NCBI GenBank assembly: GCA_965661765.1
Contig: CBFIFE010000008.1
Span: 1 to 64,000, forward strand
Source of the DNA: JBMYZL01 sp965661765
GTDB lineage: Bacteria; Bacteroidota; Bacteroidia; Flavobacteriales_D; Sanyastnellaceae
Reading direction: 5' to 3'
DNA: 64,000 nucleotides
Position 1 is the stretch's first letter, and the number at the start of each line of letters is the position of its first letter. The notes under the pieces are model-generated. The model made no database searches, had not been told where the DNA came from, and saw only the letters and a program-made list of their open reading frames with translations. A program made the position numbers and the translations under genes. Positions 17,665 through 25,929 of this stretch are shown piece by piece.

Positions 17665-17745
17665 GGTCTCGGCCAAATTAGGGACATTTTCACAACGATT
17701 CACACGCAAAAAGGTTGCAAATTGCCCCTCCAGTCGAATTTGAGG

Positions 17746-18225
17746 ATGATGAATACAGCAGGCATCAGGGAGTGGGACCTGGATGAGGTCAATGAGGAAG
17801 ACCAAACCTTGCTCCGCGCAGCCTTCTCCGCTGCCGAGCAAGCCTATGCGCCGCACTCCGGCTTTCACGTGGGCGCCGCCGCTCGGCTCGCCAACGGCGA
17901 GATCGTCATCGGCAGCAACCAGGAAAACGTGGCCTTCCCGTCCGGCCTTTGCGCCGAGCGGGTCGCGGCCTTCGCCGCAGGCGCCCAATTCCCGGGCGTC
18001 ACCATCGAGGCCATGGCGATTGTCACCACGAATGGCGAAAAGGTCGAGTCTGGCTTCAGCCCCTGCGGCGGATGTCGGCAGGTCCTCGTCGAAAGCGAGC
18101 ACCGCCAGCAATTCTCGCTCCGCCTGCTCCTCCAAGGAGGGAGGGAGGCCAAGGTGGTCGAAGTGGATGATTGCAATGTATTGCTGCCCATGGCCTTCCA
18201 TGCCAAGGGATTGGGGCGCGGCTAA
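17746..18225 (+). CDS. cdd: Cytidine deaminase
   Basis: Zinc enzyme that converts cytidine and deoxycytidine to uridine and deoxyuridine in pyrimidine salvage. The zinc and catalytic motifs are intact: NVAFPSGLCAERVA supplies the catalytic Glu and first Cys, and PCGGCRQ supplies the other two Cys. Length (about 159 residues) suits the homotetrameric class. Two ATGs lie in tandem at 17746 and 17749; an in-frame TTG at 17722 would add eight residues. With nupC and deoA near 57-59.6 kb it completes a nucleoside salvage set, although unlinked. Confidence 0.9.
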   Translation: MMNTAGIREWDLDEVNEEDQTLLRAAFSAAEQAYAPHSGFHVGAAARLANGEIVIGSNQENVAFPSGLCAERVAAFAAGAQFPGVTIEAMAIVTTNGEKVESGFSPCGGCRQVLVESEHRQQFSLRLLLQGGREAKVVEVDDCNVLLPMAFHAKGLGRG

Positions 18226-18272
18226 CGCCGCTTCGAGGAGGCGCGGCTCTCGCCTCGCTTGAGGGCGCGGCT
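18215..18272. repeat. Three direct copies of GGCGCGGCT, 24-25 bp apart
   Basis: GGCGCGGCT occurs at 18215-18223 (inside the end of cdd), 18240-18248 and 18264-18272. A GAGGCG/CGCCTC stem (18238-18243 with 18251-18256, 7-nt loop) is formed within the block. A run of short CCATC/CCATCG repeats follows to the stop of the next gene. The segment fills the space between convergent genes. Confidence 0.5.
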
Positions 18273-18312
18273 GGAGCCTACCATCCACTGACCATCGTCC
18301 ATCGTCTACCGA

Positions 18313-19188
18313 CTAATCAAAGGAGAAGGTCCAACTGATCCAAGGCAGCGGGACCGTGAATTCCCCATCCGTCACCATCACCATGGCATAGTCGAACAGT
18401 GAGTCCTTGGATTTGGAAGCCCGCCGGATGCCGATGCTCGCCAAGATGCCCTCGCCGAGGACGTAGTTTTCGGACATTAGCCAGGTTTGGTCATTCATCG
18501 GCACCATGAAGGACGCATTCCAAACCAACTGGTTCGATGACTCCGAAAACGCATTGCCTACGCTCACTGTGAAATTCGAGACCTCCCGGCCGAAAGTGAC
18601 GTTTGCGAAGGCGATGCCCACTGGGCCCTCTAGGAAATTTGTCGACCAGTCGAAGAGGACAATGCCGCCAGCCGAAGCGTGAACACCTCCATTTTCGAGA
18701 TCCCCGGACAGGGTCCCGCCCAGTTTGCCCGTCAGGCCTGCGCCGATGAATGGGATCAGCGGGACGCCGATGGTCAAGTTGTCGGTGACGCCGTAGGAAA
18801 CTTGGGAGTAGAGCAGGTAGCCGTTTTGGTAATAGCCCTCGCCCTGGCGCAGTTGGATGCCGCTCGGGGCGAAGTAATAGCGGCTGGATTGCGGGTTCGC
18901 GCGCGGCTCGCGGTAGGGGGTGAGCCGGTCGATCGTCGTTCGGCGCAAGATGTCGATTTTCTGCACTTGAAGGATACCGAGGCCTTCGGTTTGCACGCGC
19001 AGGTAAGCTTCGTTTTCTTCGAGGATTTCGCCTTCGAGCGTCCGGCCGTTGGCCAAATCCAACCTCACCAACTCCCCCGACACCACCGCCGTTCCCAAGG
19101 AATCCGTTTGCCCCACGGCGGGGTTGAGTCCTGCGAGGCTGACAGCCAAGAAAACCAGGACGAAAAGCGCGGTAGCATTGATTTTCAT
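18313..19188 (-). CDS. Exported outer-membrane-type protein, unknown
   Basis: A 291-residue protein with an N-terminal signal peptide (ends near AVGQ). Residues 35-85 look like a small beta-barrel fold that reads an RNA- or peptide-like groove (GRTLEGEILEENEAYLRV), commonly of unknown role in Bacteroidota envelope proteins. The rest is rich in alternating beta-strand pattern (LTIGVPLIPFIGAGL, GIAFANVTFG) and ends in an aromatic residue pair (WTFSFD), typical of outer-membrane barrels. I do not recognise a named family. It lies 66 bases downstream of the DUF2490 gene on the same strand. Confidence 0.55.
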   Translation of the reverse strand: MKINATALFVLVFLAVSLAGLNPAVGQTDSLGTAVVSGELVRLDLANGRTLEGEILEENEAYLRVQTEGLGILQVQKIDILRRTTIDRLTPYREPRANPQSSRYYFAPSGIQLRQGEGYYQNGYLLYSQVSYGVTDNLTIGVPLIPFIGAGLTGKLGGTLSGDLENGGVHASAGGIVLFDWSTNFLEGPVGIAFANVTFGREVSNFTVSVGNAFSESSNQLVWNASFMVPMNDQTWLMSENYVLGEGILASIGIRRASKSKDSLFDYAMVMVTDGEFTVPLPWISWTFSFD

Positions 19189-19254
19189 GGCATTGGGGTT
19201 GGGACGAAGCTACTCGATAACTGGGCGTGTTTTTCTGACAGGGGTCAGTTTTTC

Positions 19255-19950
19255 TCACGGGCGGAACGGGATTTTCCGCCATTTCTTGGCGGCCTTGTCG
19301 ATGTCGAGTTTCAATCCGACGTTCACGATGGCCGTTCCCTCGTCGGACGGCGCCGCCCATGGGGCATCCCAAACCCACTTCACCTGAAGATCTGCCCATT
19401 TGTTGAGTTCGTGCTCGAGGCTGGCAAAGAGGCGATACTCGTCGAGGTGCCAAGGGGCTCCTGGCGTGTTCGGCAGGAACAACTCCCCACCCAGCTCGCC
19501 GTCCCAGTCTTTGCGGATGTCAAAGCTGCCGGAGAGTTTGAGGCGGGAGGTCCGGTCCGCGCTGCGGCCGTTCTCGCTGCTCAGGACGTCCGTGTGTTTG
19601 AATTGCTGGCGAAGGCGGACTTTGATTTTGACTTCGCCGATTTTGTCGTCGAAGGCGGCGTCGAACTGGTAGCGGTGGCCGAGGTGGTCGACCCCGTTCA
19701 GCGGACCTTCAGCGAAGTAGCGGTAGCCCAGGCTGAAGTCCCAATGTTTGTTGGCCTTCCATGAAAAGCTGGCTTCCGCGAAGGAGTTGTCGGTGAAGCC
19801 GTTTTCGCGGCGGTGCGCCAGTTCGACGGAGGCCTCGAAGGGACCGGGCAGCCCAAGGGAGCCGCCGAGGTCGAACCAGGTGGCTGGGGTTTGGCCGGAG
19901 GCCCAAAGCGGCATTGCCGCCATCAGGAACCACAATCCGCGAAGCCTCAT
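19255..19950 (-). CDS. DUF2490-like outer-membrane protein
   Basis: A 231-residue protein with a signal peptide (ends at WASGQ) followed by antiparallel beta-strand pattern: FEASVELAHRRENGF, WDFSLGYRYFAEGP, KIKVRLRQQFKHTD, YRLFASLEHELN. This is the DUF2490 type of outer-membrane barrel. The ATG at 19950 was chosen because it begins the signal peptide and sits 10 bases after the upstream stop. It is the fourth gene of the run VTC/DUF4956/lipoprotein/DUF2490, all minus strand. Function unknown. Confidence 0.65.
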   Translation of the reverse strand: MRLRGLWFLMAAMPLWASGQTPATWFDLGGSLGLPGPFEASVELAHRRENGFTDNSFAEASFSWKANKHWDFSLGYRYFAEGPLNGVDHLGHRYQFDAAFDDKIGEVKIKVRLRQQFKHTDVLSSENGRSADRTSRLKLSGSFDIRKDWDGELGGELFLPNTPGAPWHLDEYRLFASLEHELNKWADLQVKWVWDAPWAAPSDEGTAIVNVGLKLDIDKAAKKWRKIPFRP

Positions 19951-19960
19951 CGCCTGCAGG

Positions 19961-20392
19961 TCAATTGTCCAGGACTGTGAGGGTGCCGACATCCACGGTG
20001 TCTCGCTTGCCCAGGATTTCCACAGTTTGCATCACAATGGTGTCTCCTGCCGGAAACGCACCAGAGCTGTCCCGAGAGTATGCATAGACCGTGTAGCTTC
20101 CGGGCAGCAAGTGGCTGAACCGAAAGGAGCCATCGAAGTGGGTCGCCGTTTTGTCCCCGTAATGGTCGCCGTCGCCGTAAATGATGAACACATCGTGGTC
20201 TCCGGCAGGGCCTTGGTGAATGATTTGGCCAAAATTCGAAGTGTACTCCACTTCCCAGACCGATCCCTCCAACACGGCCCGACCGCCCTCACCGGGCCCC
20301 ACGCGGCATCCCGCCAGCAACACCACCGCTGCCGCCGCGCCCCAAGCCCAGCAATTACTCGCCTTTGTGGTAATCCGAAAACGCTTGTTCAT
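19961..20392 (-). CDS. Small lipoprotein with beta-sandwich domain
   Basis: A 143-residue protein with a lipobox (VVLLAGC near residue 29) and a compact beta-sandwich resembling a carboxypeptidase-regulatory/Cna-B-like fold (HFDGSFRFSHLLPGSYTVYAYSRDSSG). The ATG at 20392 lies inside the 3' end of the DUF4956 gene, giving a 38-base overlap. This points to tight co-expression. It is probably an outer-membrane-attached accessory of the VTC/DUF4956 unit; the role is inferred from position only. Confidence 0.6.
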   Translation of the reverse strand: MNKRFRITTKASNCWAWGAAAAVVLLAGCRVGPGEGGRAVLEGSVWEVEYTSNFGQIIHQGPAGDHDVFIIYGDGDHYGDKTATHFDGSFRFSHLLPGSYTVYAYSRDSSGAFPAGDTIVMQTVEILGKRDTVDVGTLTVLDN

Positions 20393-20984
20393 CGTCGTAG
20401 TAGTAAATGCGCACTTGCGCGGTGTCATTCAGGAAATCGATGCGACCGATGTCAAATCGGTTGATTTTGAGTCCGGTGCGCGTCTCCAAATCGGCGTGCA
20501 TTTCTTCCGATCGATCGGGCACAATGAGGTCAATGCGTTCGTAAATCAGCGTCTTCCGGGTTTCGTGTTTCAGAAGCCACAAGTATTCCAAACCATACGT
20601 CATGCCCACCACAGTTGCATTGATGAGCAAGGTTTCTGCGACACTGATTCGGTTGGCCGCCAAGGCATTGACCACCGAAATCCCGATGACAATGAACAGG
20701 TAGGTCATCTCCTTGATCTCGATGGCGTCTGTGCGGTAGCGAATGATGCCGAAAATCGCAAACAGGCCGAGCCCCATGCCCGTATCAATGTCAAGTTTCT
20801 TCAGACCGAAGCACAGGAAAAAGGTCACCAGCCCGATCAGGTAATAGGTGAAGAGGTAGTCTTTCCGCTTGGTTTTCGGGTAGTACAGGAATCGGATGAT
20901 CACGGTCATGAAGACCAAATTCGACACCAACCTCGCCATCAGTTTGTAAATGTCGGGGTCCATCCATGTGATTTCAAACGGCAT
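20355..20984 (-). CDS. DUF4956 membrane protein
   Basis: A 209-residue protein with about four transmembrane helices in the first 140 residues, including the family hallmark GMGLGLFAIFGIIRYRTDAI followed by KEMTYLFIVIG. The C-terminal 60 residues form a soluble domain. DUF4956 proteins are repeatedly found beside VTC-domain proteins in bacteria, as here: the start overlaps the VTC gene by 11 bases. The pair probably forms one membrane system; the product is unproven. Confidence 0.8.
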   Translation of the reverse strand: MPFEITWMDPDIYKLMARLVSNLVFMTVIIRFLYYPKTKRKDYLFTYYLIGLVTFFLCFGLKKLDIDTGMGLGLFAIFGIIRYRTDAIEIKEMTYLFIVIGISVVNALAANRISVAETLLINATVVGMTYGLEYLWLLKHETRKTLIYERIDLIVPDRSEEMHADLETRTGLKINRFDIGRIDFLNDTAQVRIYYYDDEQAFSDYHKGE

Positions 20985-21747
20985 GTGCGGTCAATTGAGA
21001 GAGTTTTCTGCGCTTCGCCTTGAAGCGGTTCGATTTGAGTCCTGGTCGTGTGTCGGCCAAGCCCATGCAATATTTGCTGATGCGTTCCGGCCGAATCTGT
21101 TGGGCCTTTGCCCACTGGGCGAATGGCGACCGCCGATCGAGGCCAGATTGCTTCAGCTCAGCGATGCAGACCCCCTGCCACGCCATGGGGGCATCGGCTT
21201 CTCCTGGCGCCGCCACGACGATGTTCCAGTCGAGTGTCAATCGTTCGGTCCGGGCCCTGTTGACCAACGTGATCCGGTCAAACGCATTGAACAGGGAAGG
21301 GGCGAGGCCATCGCTGCAAATGCCCTGCGCTGAAAGGAATTGCAAGTGTTCCGGCGAAAGTTCTGAGGAGATGCGGGGCACGGGCAGGCGGCGCTTGTCG
21401 GTTTGGCCCTTGCGCTTGAGCTTCACTTCCAAGAAGGCCAAACCCGAATCCACGTAGGCACGCATCCTCACCTTGTGCCGCTGCACTTTCTGACTGTGAT
21501 GCGCAAAGTAGAGGGACAGGGCGTCGTGGTCGAAATACAGCGTTTCATAGCGAGCGCTCCTTCGGTTGTCAATGCACAAAACGTCGAAGTCATTTCGCAA
21601 AACGTGCAGCGCATCCGCCAATTGGGTCTCGCTCATCAGGTACTTTGTGTCCGTCCGCCGCAACAGCCGAACAGCGTCCATCTCCACCAAGGAGAGGGGC
21701 GAATACAGCCCGAGGGCCTCGTCGAATCGATTCGCGAAGGGGTGCAT
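20974..21747 (-). CDS. VTC-domain protein (polyphosphate polymerase-like)
   Basis: A 257-residue cytoplasmic protein of the triphosphate-tunnel (CYTH-like) fold related to the yeast VTC4 polyphosphate polymerase domain. Tunnel residues are recognisable in order: RRTDTKYLM, ARYETLYFDHD, RHKVRMRAYVDSG, AFLEVKLKRKG, RLTLDWNI and CIAELKQSG. The ATG at 21747 begins MHPFANRFDEALG; the frame stays open upstream but runs into the divergent secreted gene. Bacterial members may polymerise polyphosphate or act on another nucleotide-derived substrate. It heads a four-gene run with DUF4956, a lipoprotein and DUF2490. Confidence 0.78.
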   Translation of the reverse strand: MHPFANRFDEALGLYSPLSLVEMDAVRLLRRTDTKYLMSETQLADALHVLRNDFDVLCIDNRRSARYETLYFDHDALSLYFAHHSQKVQRHKVRMRAYVDSGLAFLEVKLKRKGQTDKRRLPVPRISSELSPEHLQFLSAQGICSDGLAPSLFNAFDRITLVNRARTERLTLDWNIVVAAPGEADAPMAWQGVCIAELKQSGLDRRSPFAQWAKAQQIRPERISKYCMGLADTRPGLKSNRFKAKRRKLSQLTAHAV

Positions 21748-21827
21748 GCAGGTTTTTTGCAGTTTTCGAAGATAGGCAATCTGTTCATCTGTGCTCACAT
21801 CAACAACGAAGGCATAACTTGCAAAGC

Positions 21828-24800
21828 ATGATGCGATGTGTTGCGCTGGGGCTCCTGTTGTGTGCCCTGATTCCCTTTGCTGCAGGCCAAACCGTGCCTC
21901 AAACCCCATACGCCACCTCTCCGGACGATCCTGCTTGGGTCCTGATGATGTACGAGGCGGTGGCGGCGGGCGACCGATCGGACGAAACCTTGGCCGCCGT
22001 GCGCGGTGCCTTCGCCGATCATTTCGCCACGACCCCTTTCTCAAAAAACAGACACACCCAATTCTTCAAGCGGTGGGTTCGTCAGGTGGATTTGGCCCAA
22101 ACCGGGCGGCCGATCTCGGCGGCTGGCGGCGCACGACTTGCGGGCGAATGGTCAGAGCTCGGGCCATGGCATTACGACCCGGAGGTGGCCATGCATTTTC
22201 AGGTGCAATCTCCCGGGGCGTGCCACGTCTACACCGTTGAGCAGGCGCCGTCGAATCATCAGGTGGTGTGGGCCGGCACGGCGACAGCAGGCGCTTGGAA
22301 ATCGGAGGATCACGGAGCGACTTGGACACTCATGACGCGGGATTTGCCGGTGGGCAGCGTCTACGCGCTGGCCATTGACCCAAATGATGCTCAGCGGGTT
22401 TGGTTCGGGGAAGGAGATGGCCAACTCTGGCGAACGGAGGATGGTGGCGTGACTTGGACGATGTGTGGGCTGGCGGCCTTCCAAAACGTCGATCGCTGGT
22501 ACCGCGACCTGAAGTTGATTCCCGGTGAATCGGGCGCCTTGACCTTGATGGCGGCGACCAACTACGGCATGTGGCGCAGCACAAATGGCGGCGATGACAT
22601 GATTTACATTGCTGCTGGTGAATTCATGGAGCTCGAGGTGCACCCCCTCCATCCCGACACCCTGTACACCGTGCAGCTCACGAACAACGCCACGGCTTTT
22701 CGGAAATCCATCGATGGCGGACAGACCTTTCTGACGGCGGGTTCCTCTGGCGGAAACGGCTGGCCCTCGACGCCTTCCGGCGACTACGTGCAGCGCCGCT
22801 GTGAAATCGCCGTCTCTCCTGCGGCACCCGATCGGGTGGCGGTGTTGGCGGCTGGAACCACGCCAGATGGGGCGGGATTGTACGGGTTGTACCTCAGCGA
22901 AGATGGAGGGGAGAATTTTGGCCAAACCTGTTGCGGCGACGGCCCCGGAGGTCCGTGGTCTCCGGAGGAAAACCCGAACATCCTCGGCTGGTCCGAAGAC
23001 GGATCCGGCGACGGTGGGCAGTTTTATTACGACCTGGCCCTCGGCCTGTCGCCGGACACGCCGGACCGTTGGATGGCGGCGGGCATCAATGTTTGGCGCA
23101 GCCTGGACAACGGCGAAAACTGGGACCTCAATGGCCACTGGGTGACCTGGGCAGGCGAATTCACGGCGGAGCGGTACACGCATGCCGATGTGCACGATGT
23201 CAAGTTCTTCGTCCGCCCTGACGGCTCCATTGACATGTGGGTGGCATCTGACGGCGGGCTGCATTATTCCGCGGACCAGGGTGATCATTTCGAACCGCGG
23301 ATGTACGGCATGCACGGGACGGACTTTTGGGGCTGGCAAGCCGGTTGGCGCGAGGCGGAGGTGATGGTGGGGGGCACGTACCACAACGGGACCCTGATCC
23401 GCAATGGTGACATGTACCATTGGGGGGCGGACAGCGACTCTTCGGGGGGGTGGTTGGCGGAGCTGGCCGGCGACAACTACCGAGGTTTTGTCAATCCTGT
23501 CGATGCGCGTCGGGGTTACCATGATGGCGGCGCGTTTGACTTCAGCACCGACCGTTGGACCCGCATTCAGGCCGCGGCTTTTGACGGCTCAAAAAAGCCC
23601 AACACCAGCTACGTCATCGGCGAATACGGGAACTTGGCGTGGGATCCACGTTGTTCGAACTGCATGTATTCTCCTGTGGGCAGTTCATTGTGGTACAGTG
23701 ACAATGGTGGGGTTTCATGGAGTGAATTGCACGATTTTGGTGGTGAGAAAATCATTTCGGTCAAGGTCAGCCCGAGGCACCCCGAACGCATTTACGTTTC
23801 GCACAAACAAAGCAGCTCGGCATGGCGCATTCATCGTTCAGACGATGGAGGGCAGAGTTGGCAGAACGTTTCCATGAGCCTGGCTGAGAATGGGAACAAC
23901 GGAAACAAGCCGATATACTTGGAGGCCGATGGGGAGAATGCGGACCGGGTTTGGGCCATTTTGACAGGGGGCCAAACCGGGCACAAGGTCTTCGAATCCA
24001 CCGACGCGGGCGAATCTTGGCAGGACCTCACCACCGATGTCATCGCCGATCAACGCGTCATCAGCATCGCGCACCAACGCGGCACAGCTGGCGGCTTGTA
24101 CATCGGAACCCTGGGCTCTGTTTTTTATATGGATGACACCTCAACGGAGTGGGCGGTTGTGGGCACCTCCGGCCTGCCTGCGCGCACCACGAATTTGTTC
24201 CTGCAGCCCAACTATTGCGGGGGCACCTTGCGCAGCGCTGGCAATCGCGGCGTTCATGAAGTCGATTTTGTGGCGCCGTCTTCCGTGCAGTCTGGCTTCA
24301 TGGCCGATCGGTTGCAGGTCAACCTCGCCACACCTTGCGAAACGCCACCAGTGCGCTTTGCCGAAGTCGCTGTGGCCAGTTGCGGGGACTTGAGTTTTGA
24401 TTGGACCTTCGAAGGGGCCACGCCGGCCACAGCCACCGGTTCAGAGGTCTTCGTGACCTATGACGGACCCGGGCAATACGATGTCACTTGCACCGTCACG
24501 GATGGGGCGGGCAATGTTGACACTTGGACTTGGCCGGCGATGATCTCCGTGGTGGATGAGCCCGTGTTGCCAGGAGGGGGTTTTGCAGAGGATTTTGACG
24601 GTCCGCTCTTTCCACCGGCAAACTGGCGGATGGACACCCCCGGGCGCGCTTGGGAGCAAGCCTGGGACTTGCAAGATGAGACGAACGGCGTGGCCCAGTT
24701 CCCGAATTATTGGGCCGACACCGGCGGGGCTGAAGATCTCCTGATCACCCCTGGCTTTGACCCCACCGGGCTGGACAACGTCACCTTCGATGTCACCTAC

Positions 24801-25337
24801 CAAACCTACGCTGATGCTGTCGACGGTCTTGCCCTCTGGGGACGCCCTGCGGGTGCCGAGAATTGGACGTCGCTTTGGTCAGCGGCTGGCGAGGCGCTGG
24901 CGGTGCCGGGGTGTTACACGTGGTTTTGGTACGATACTGGGGGAACGCCAGCATCGGAGACCTACGAAGTGCTTTTGCCTGCGGCGTGGACATCGGGAGA
25001 GGTGGGGTGCATGGAACTGGCGTGGGTGAACATTGGGGGACATGGGAACCACATTTGGTTGGACAATGTGGCTGTCAATCAGGCCAAATCCGTCGACCCC
25101 CTTCACCGCTCGACCTGGTCGCTGTACCCGAACCCGAACCGTGGGGATGTGCTGCACCTTTCGGCGGCCCCTGACCTCGTGGAGCTGCGCGATGCCGCAG
25201 GGGCGCTCATTCGCCAATGGCGCGGTGGAGGTGGGCAGACCAGGATGTCTGTGGATGTCTCAGGATTGCCGGCAGGGCTCTATTTCATTGTCGCGGAGGG
25301 GCGCCCAGCCCTGAAGTTTCACCGGGTGGGTCGGTAA
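21828..25337 (+). CDS. Large secreted BNR/sialidase-like repeat protein with PKD and T9SS type A domains
   Basis: A 1169-residue exported protein. The start has two tandem ATGs (21828, 21831) ahead of a signal peptide (ends at FAAGQ). Residues 140-830 hold multiple BNR/Asp-box units (SEDHGATWTLM, TEDGGVTWTMC, SDNGGVSWSEL, SDDGGQSWQN, STDAGESWQD), the beta-propeller pattern of sialidase/VPS10-like proteins. A PKD-like domain follows (TYDGPGQYDVTCTVTDGAGN), then a MAM/jelly-roll-like region (AEDFDGPLFPPANWRM), then a type A sorting domain (LYPNPNRGDVLHL). Enzymatic activity is not certain; Asp-box propellers are often binding modules. It is divergent from the VTC operon, 80 bases between starts. 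Confidence 0.78.
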   Translation: MMRCVALGLLLCALIPFAAGQTVPQTPYATSPDDPAWVLMMYEAVAAGDRSDETLAAVRGAFADHFATTPFSKNRHTQFFKRWVRQVDLAQTGRPISAAGGARLAGEWSELGPWHYDPEVAMHFQVQSPGACHVYTVEQAPSNHQVVWAGTATAGAWKSEDHGATWTLMTRDLPVGSVYALAIDPNDAQRVWFGEGDGQLWRTEDGGVTWTMCGLAAFQNVDRWYRDLKLIPGESGALTLMAATNYGMWRSTNGGDDMIYIAAGEFMELEVHPLHPDTLYTVQLTNNATAFRKSIDGGQTFLTAGSSGGNGWPSTPSGDYVQRRCEIAVSPAAPDRVAVLAAGTTPDGAGLYGLYLSEDGGENFGQTCCGDGPGGPWSPEENPNILGWSEDGSGDGGQFYYDLALGLSPDTPDRWMAAGINVWRSLDNGENWDLNGHWVTWAGEFTAERYTHADVHDVKFFVRPDGSIDMWVASDGGLHYSADQGDHFEPRMYGMHGTDFWGWQAGWREAEVMVGGTYHNGTLIRNGDMYHWGADSDSSGGWLAELAGDNYRGFVNPVDARRGYHDGGAFDFSTDRWTRIQAAAFDGSKKPNTSYVIGEYGNLAWDPRCSNCMYSPVGSSLWYSDNGGVSWSELHDFGGEKIISVKVSPRHPERIYVSHKQSSSAWRIHRSDDGGQSWQNVSMSLAENGNNGNKPIYLEADGENADRVWAILTGGQTGHKVFESTDAGESWQDLTTDVIADQRVISIAHQRGTAGGLYIGTLGSVFYMDDTSTEWAVVGTSGLPARTTNLFLQPNYCGGTLRSAGNRGVHEVDFVAPSSVQSGFMADRLQVNLATPCETPPVRFAEVAVASCGDLSFDWTFEGATPATATGSEVFVTYDGPGQYDVTCTVTDGAGNVDTWTWPAMISVVDEPVLPGGGFAEDFDGPLFPPANWRMDTPGRAWEQAWDLQDETNGVAQFPNYWADTGGAEDLLITPGFDPTGLDNVTFDVTYQTYADAVDGLALWGRPAGAENWTSLWSAAGEALAVPGCYTWFWYDTGGTPASETYEVLLPAAWTSGEVGCMELAWVNIGGHGNHIWLDNVAVNQAKSVDPLHRSTWSLYPNPNRGDVLHLSAAPDLVELRDAAGALIRQWRGGGGQTRMSVDVSGLPAGLYFIVAEGRPALKFHRVGR

Positions 25338-25349
25338 GGTGGGATTGCG

Positions 25350-25357
25350 TACATTTG
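25350..25357 (+). promoter_or_regulatory. Candidate -7 box TACATTTG upstream of cold-shock gene
   Basis: TACATTTG is an exact match to the Bacteroidota -7 consensus TAnnTTTG. It lies 34 bases before the TTG start of the cold-shock protein, just after the stop of the preceding gene. No TTG was found at the usual -33 spacing, so support is partial. Confidence 0.4.
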
Positions 25358-25391
25358 GCGAGAAATTCAATTCATCAATTCACAACACATT

Positions 25392-25841
25392 TTGGGTAGA
25401 TCAAATCAAACATTCAGCAAGCGGGAACGGGAACTGAAAAGAGAAAAGAAGCGGAAGGAGAAGGAGGCCAAAAAACTGGTCAGAGCGGAGAACAAGACAA
25501 CGCTGGATTCGGATGATATGATTGCCTACGTGGATGAATTCGGTCAAATCACGGACACACCACCAGACCCCACGCAGCGGGCGGAGGTGAGCCTTGAGGA
25601 CATTGAGATCAGCGTCCCGAAGAAGGAAGAAGTCGAAGATGAGGGACCTCACGAGGGCATTGTCAGTTTTTACAATGCAGACAAGGGTTTCGGTTTCATC
25701 CGGGATTTGGTGACACAAGAACGCGTCTTCGTTCACGTGAGCAACCTCGAGGAAGAGATTGCTGAGGATCAACGGGTGAAATTTGAGATTGAGATGACCG
25801 ATCGGGGCCCAGGGGCCGTCAAGGTGTCTCGCGTGAAGTGA
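25392..25841 (+). CDS. Cold-shock domain protein with basic/acidic N-terminal extension (TTG start)
   Basis: A 149-residue nucleic-acid-binding protein. The C-terminal 65 residues are a cold-shock domain with RNP-type motifs (GIVSFYNADKGFGFIRD and RVFVHVSNL). The N-terminus is a highly charged Lys/Arg/Glu helix (SKRERELKREKKRKEKEAKK). The TTG at 25392 is preferred because it gives the MGRSNQTFSKRERE opening that matches the usual MGRS/MAKS-QTFSKKE start of Bacteroidota members of this family; no ATG is available in that position. Likely an RNA chaperone expressed on cold or growth-phase change. Confidence 0.85.
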   Translation: MGRSNQTFSKRERELKREKKRKEKEAKKLVRAENKTTLDSDDMIAYVDEFGQITDTPPDPTQRAEVSLEDIEISVPKKEEVEDEGPHEGIVSFYNADKGFGFIRDLVTQERVFVHVSNLEEEIAEDQRVKFEIEMTDRGPGAVKVSRVK

Positions 25842-25916
25842 TTCGTCCCGTCTCTCGGGTTTCGTTTCTCGCTGTCATCGTGGGGTTTTCCGCACGAGAT
25901 TTTGTCAGGGAATCGG

Positions 25917-25924
25917 TAATTTTG
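25917..25924 (+). promoter_or_regulatory. -7 box TAATTTTG abutting a GTG start
   Basis: An exact TAnnTTTG match ends 5 bases before the GTG start at 25930. If used, the transcript would start at or within a few bases of the start codon, giving a leaderless or nearly leaderless mRNA. Confidence 0.45.
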
Positions 25925-25929
25925 CCTTT

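Noticed and set aside
17665..18288. N-terminal extension of the glycine-rich adhesin
   Set aside because: It lies antisense over the cytidine deaminase gene, and the signal peptide begins at 17664.
25848..25865. CCCG/CGGG hairpin after the cold-shock gene
   Set aside because: Only a 4-bp stem with a short T-rich tail; too weak to call as a terminator.
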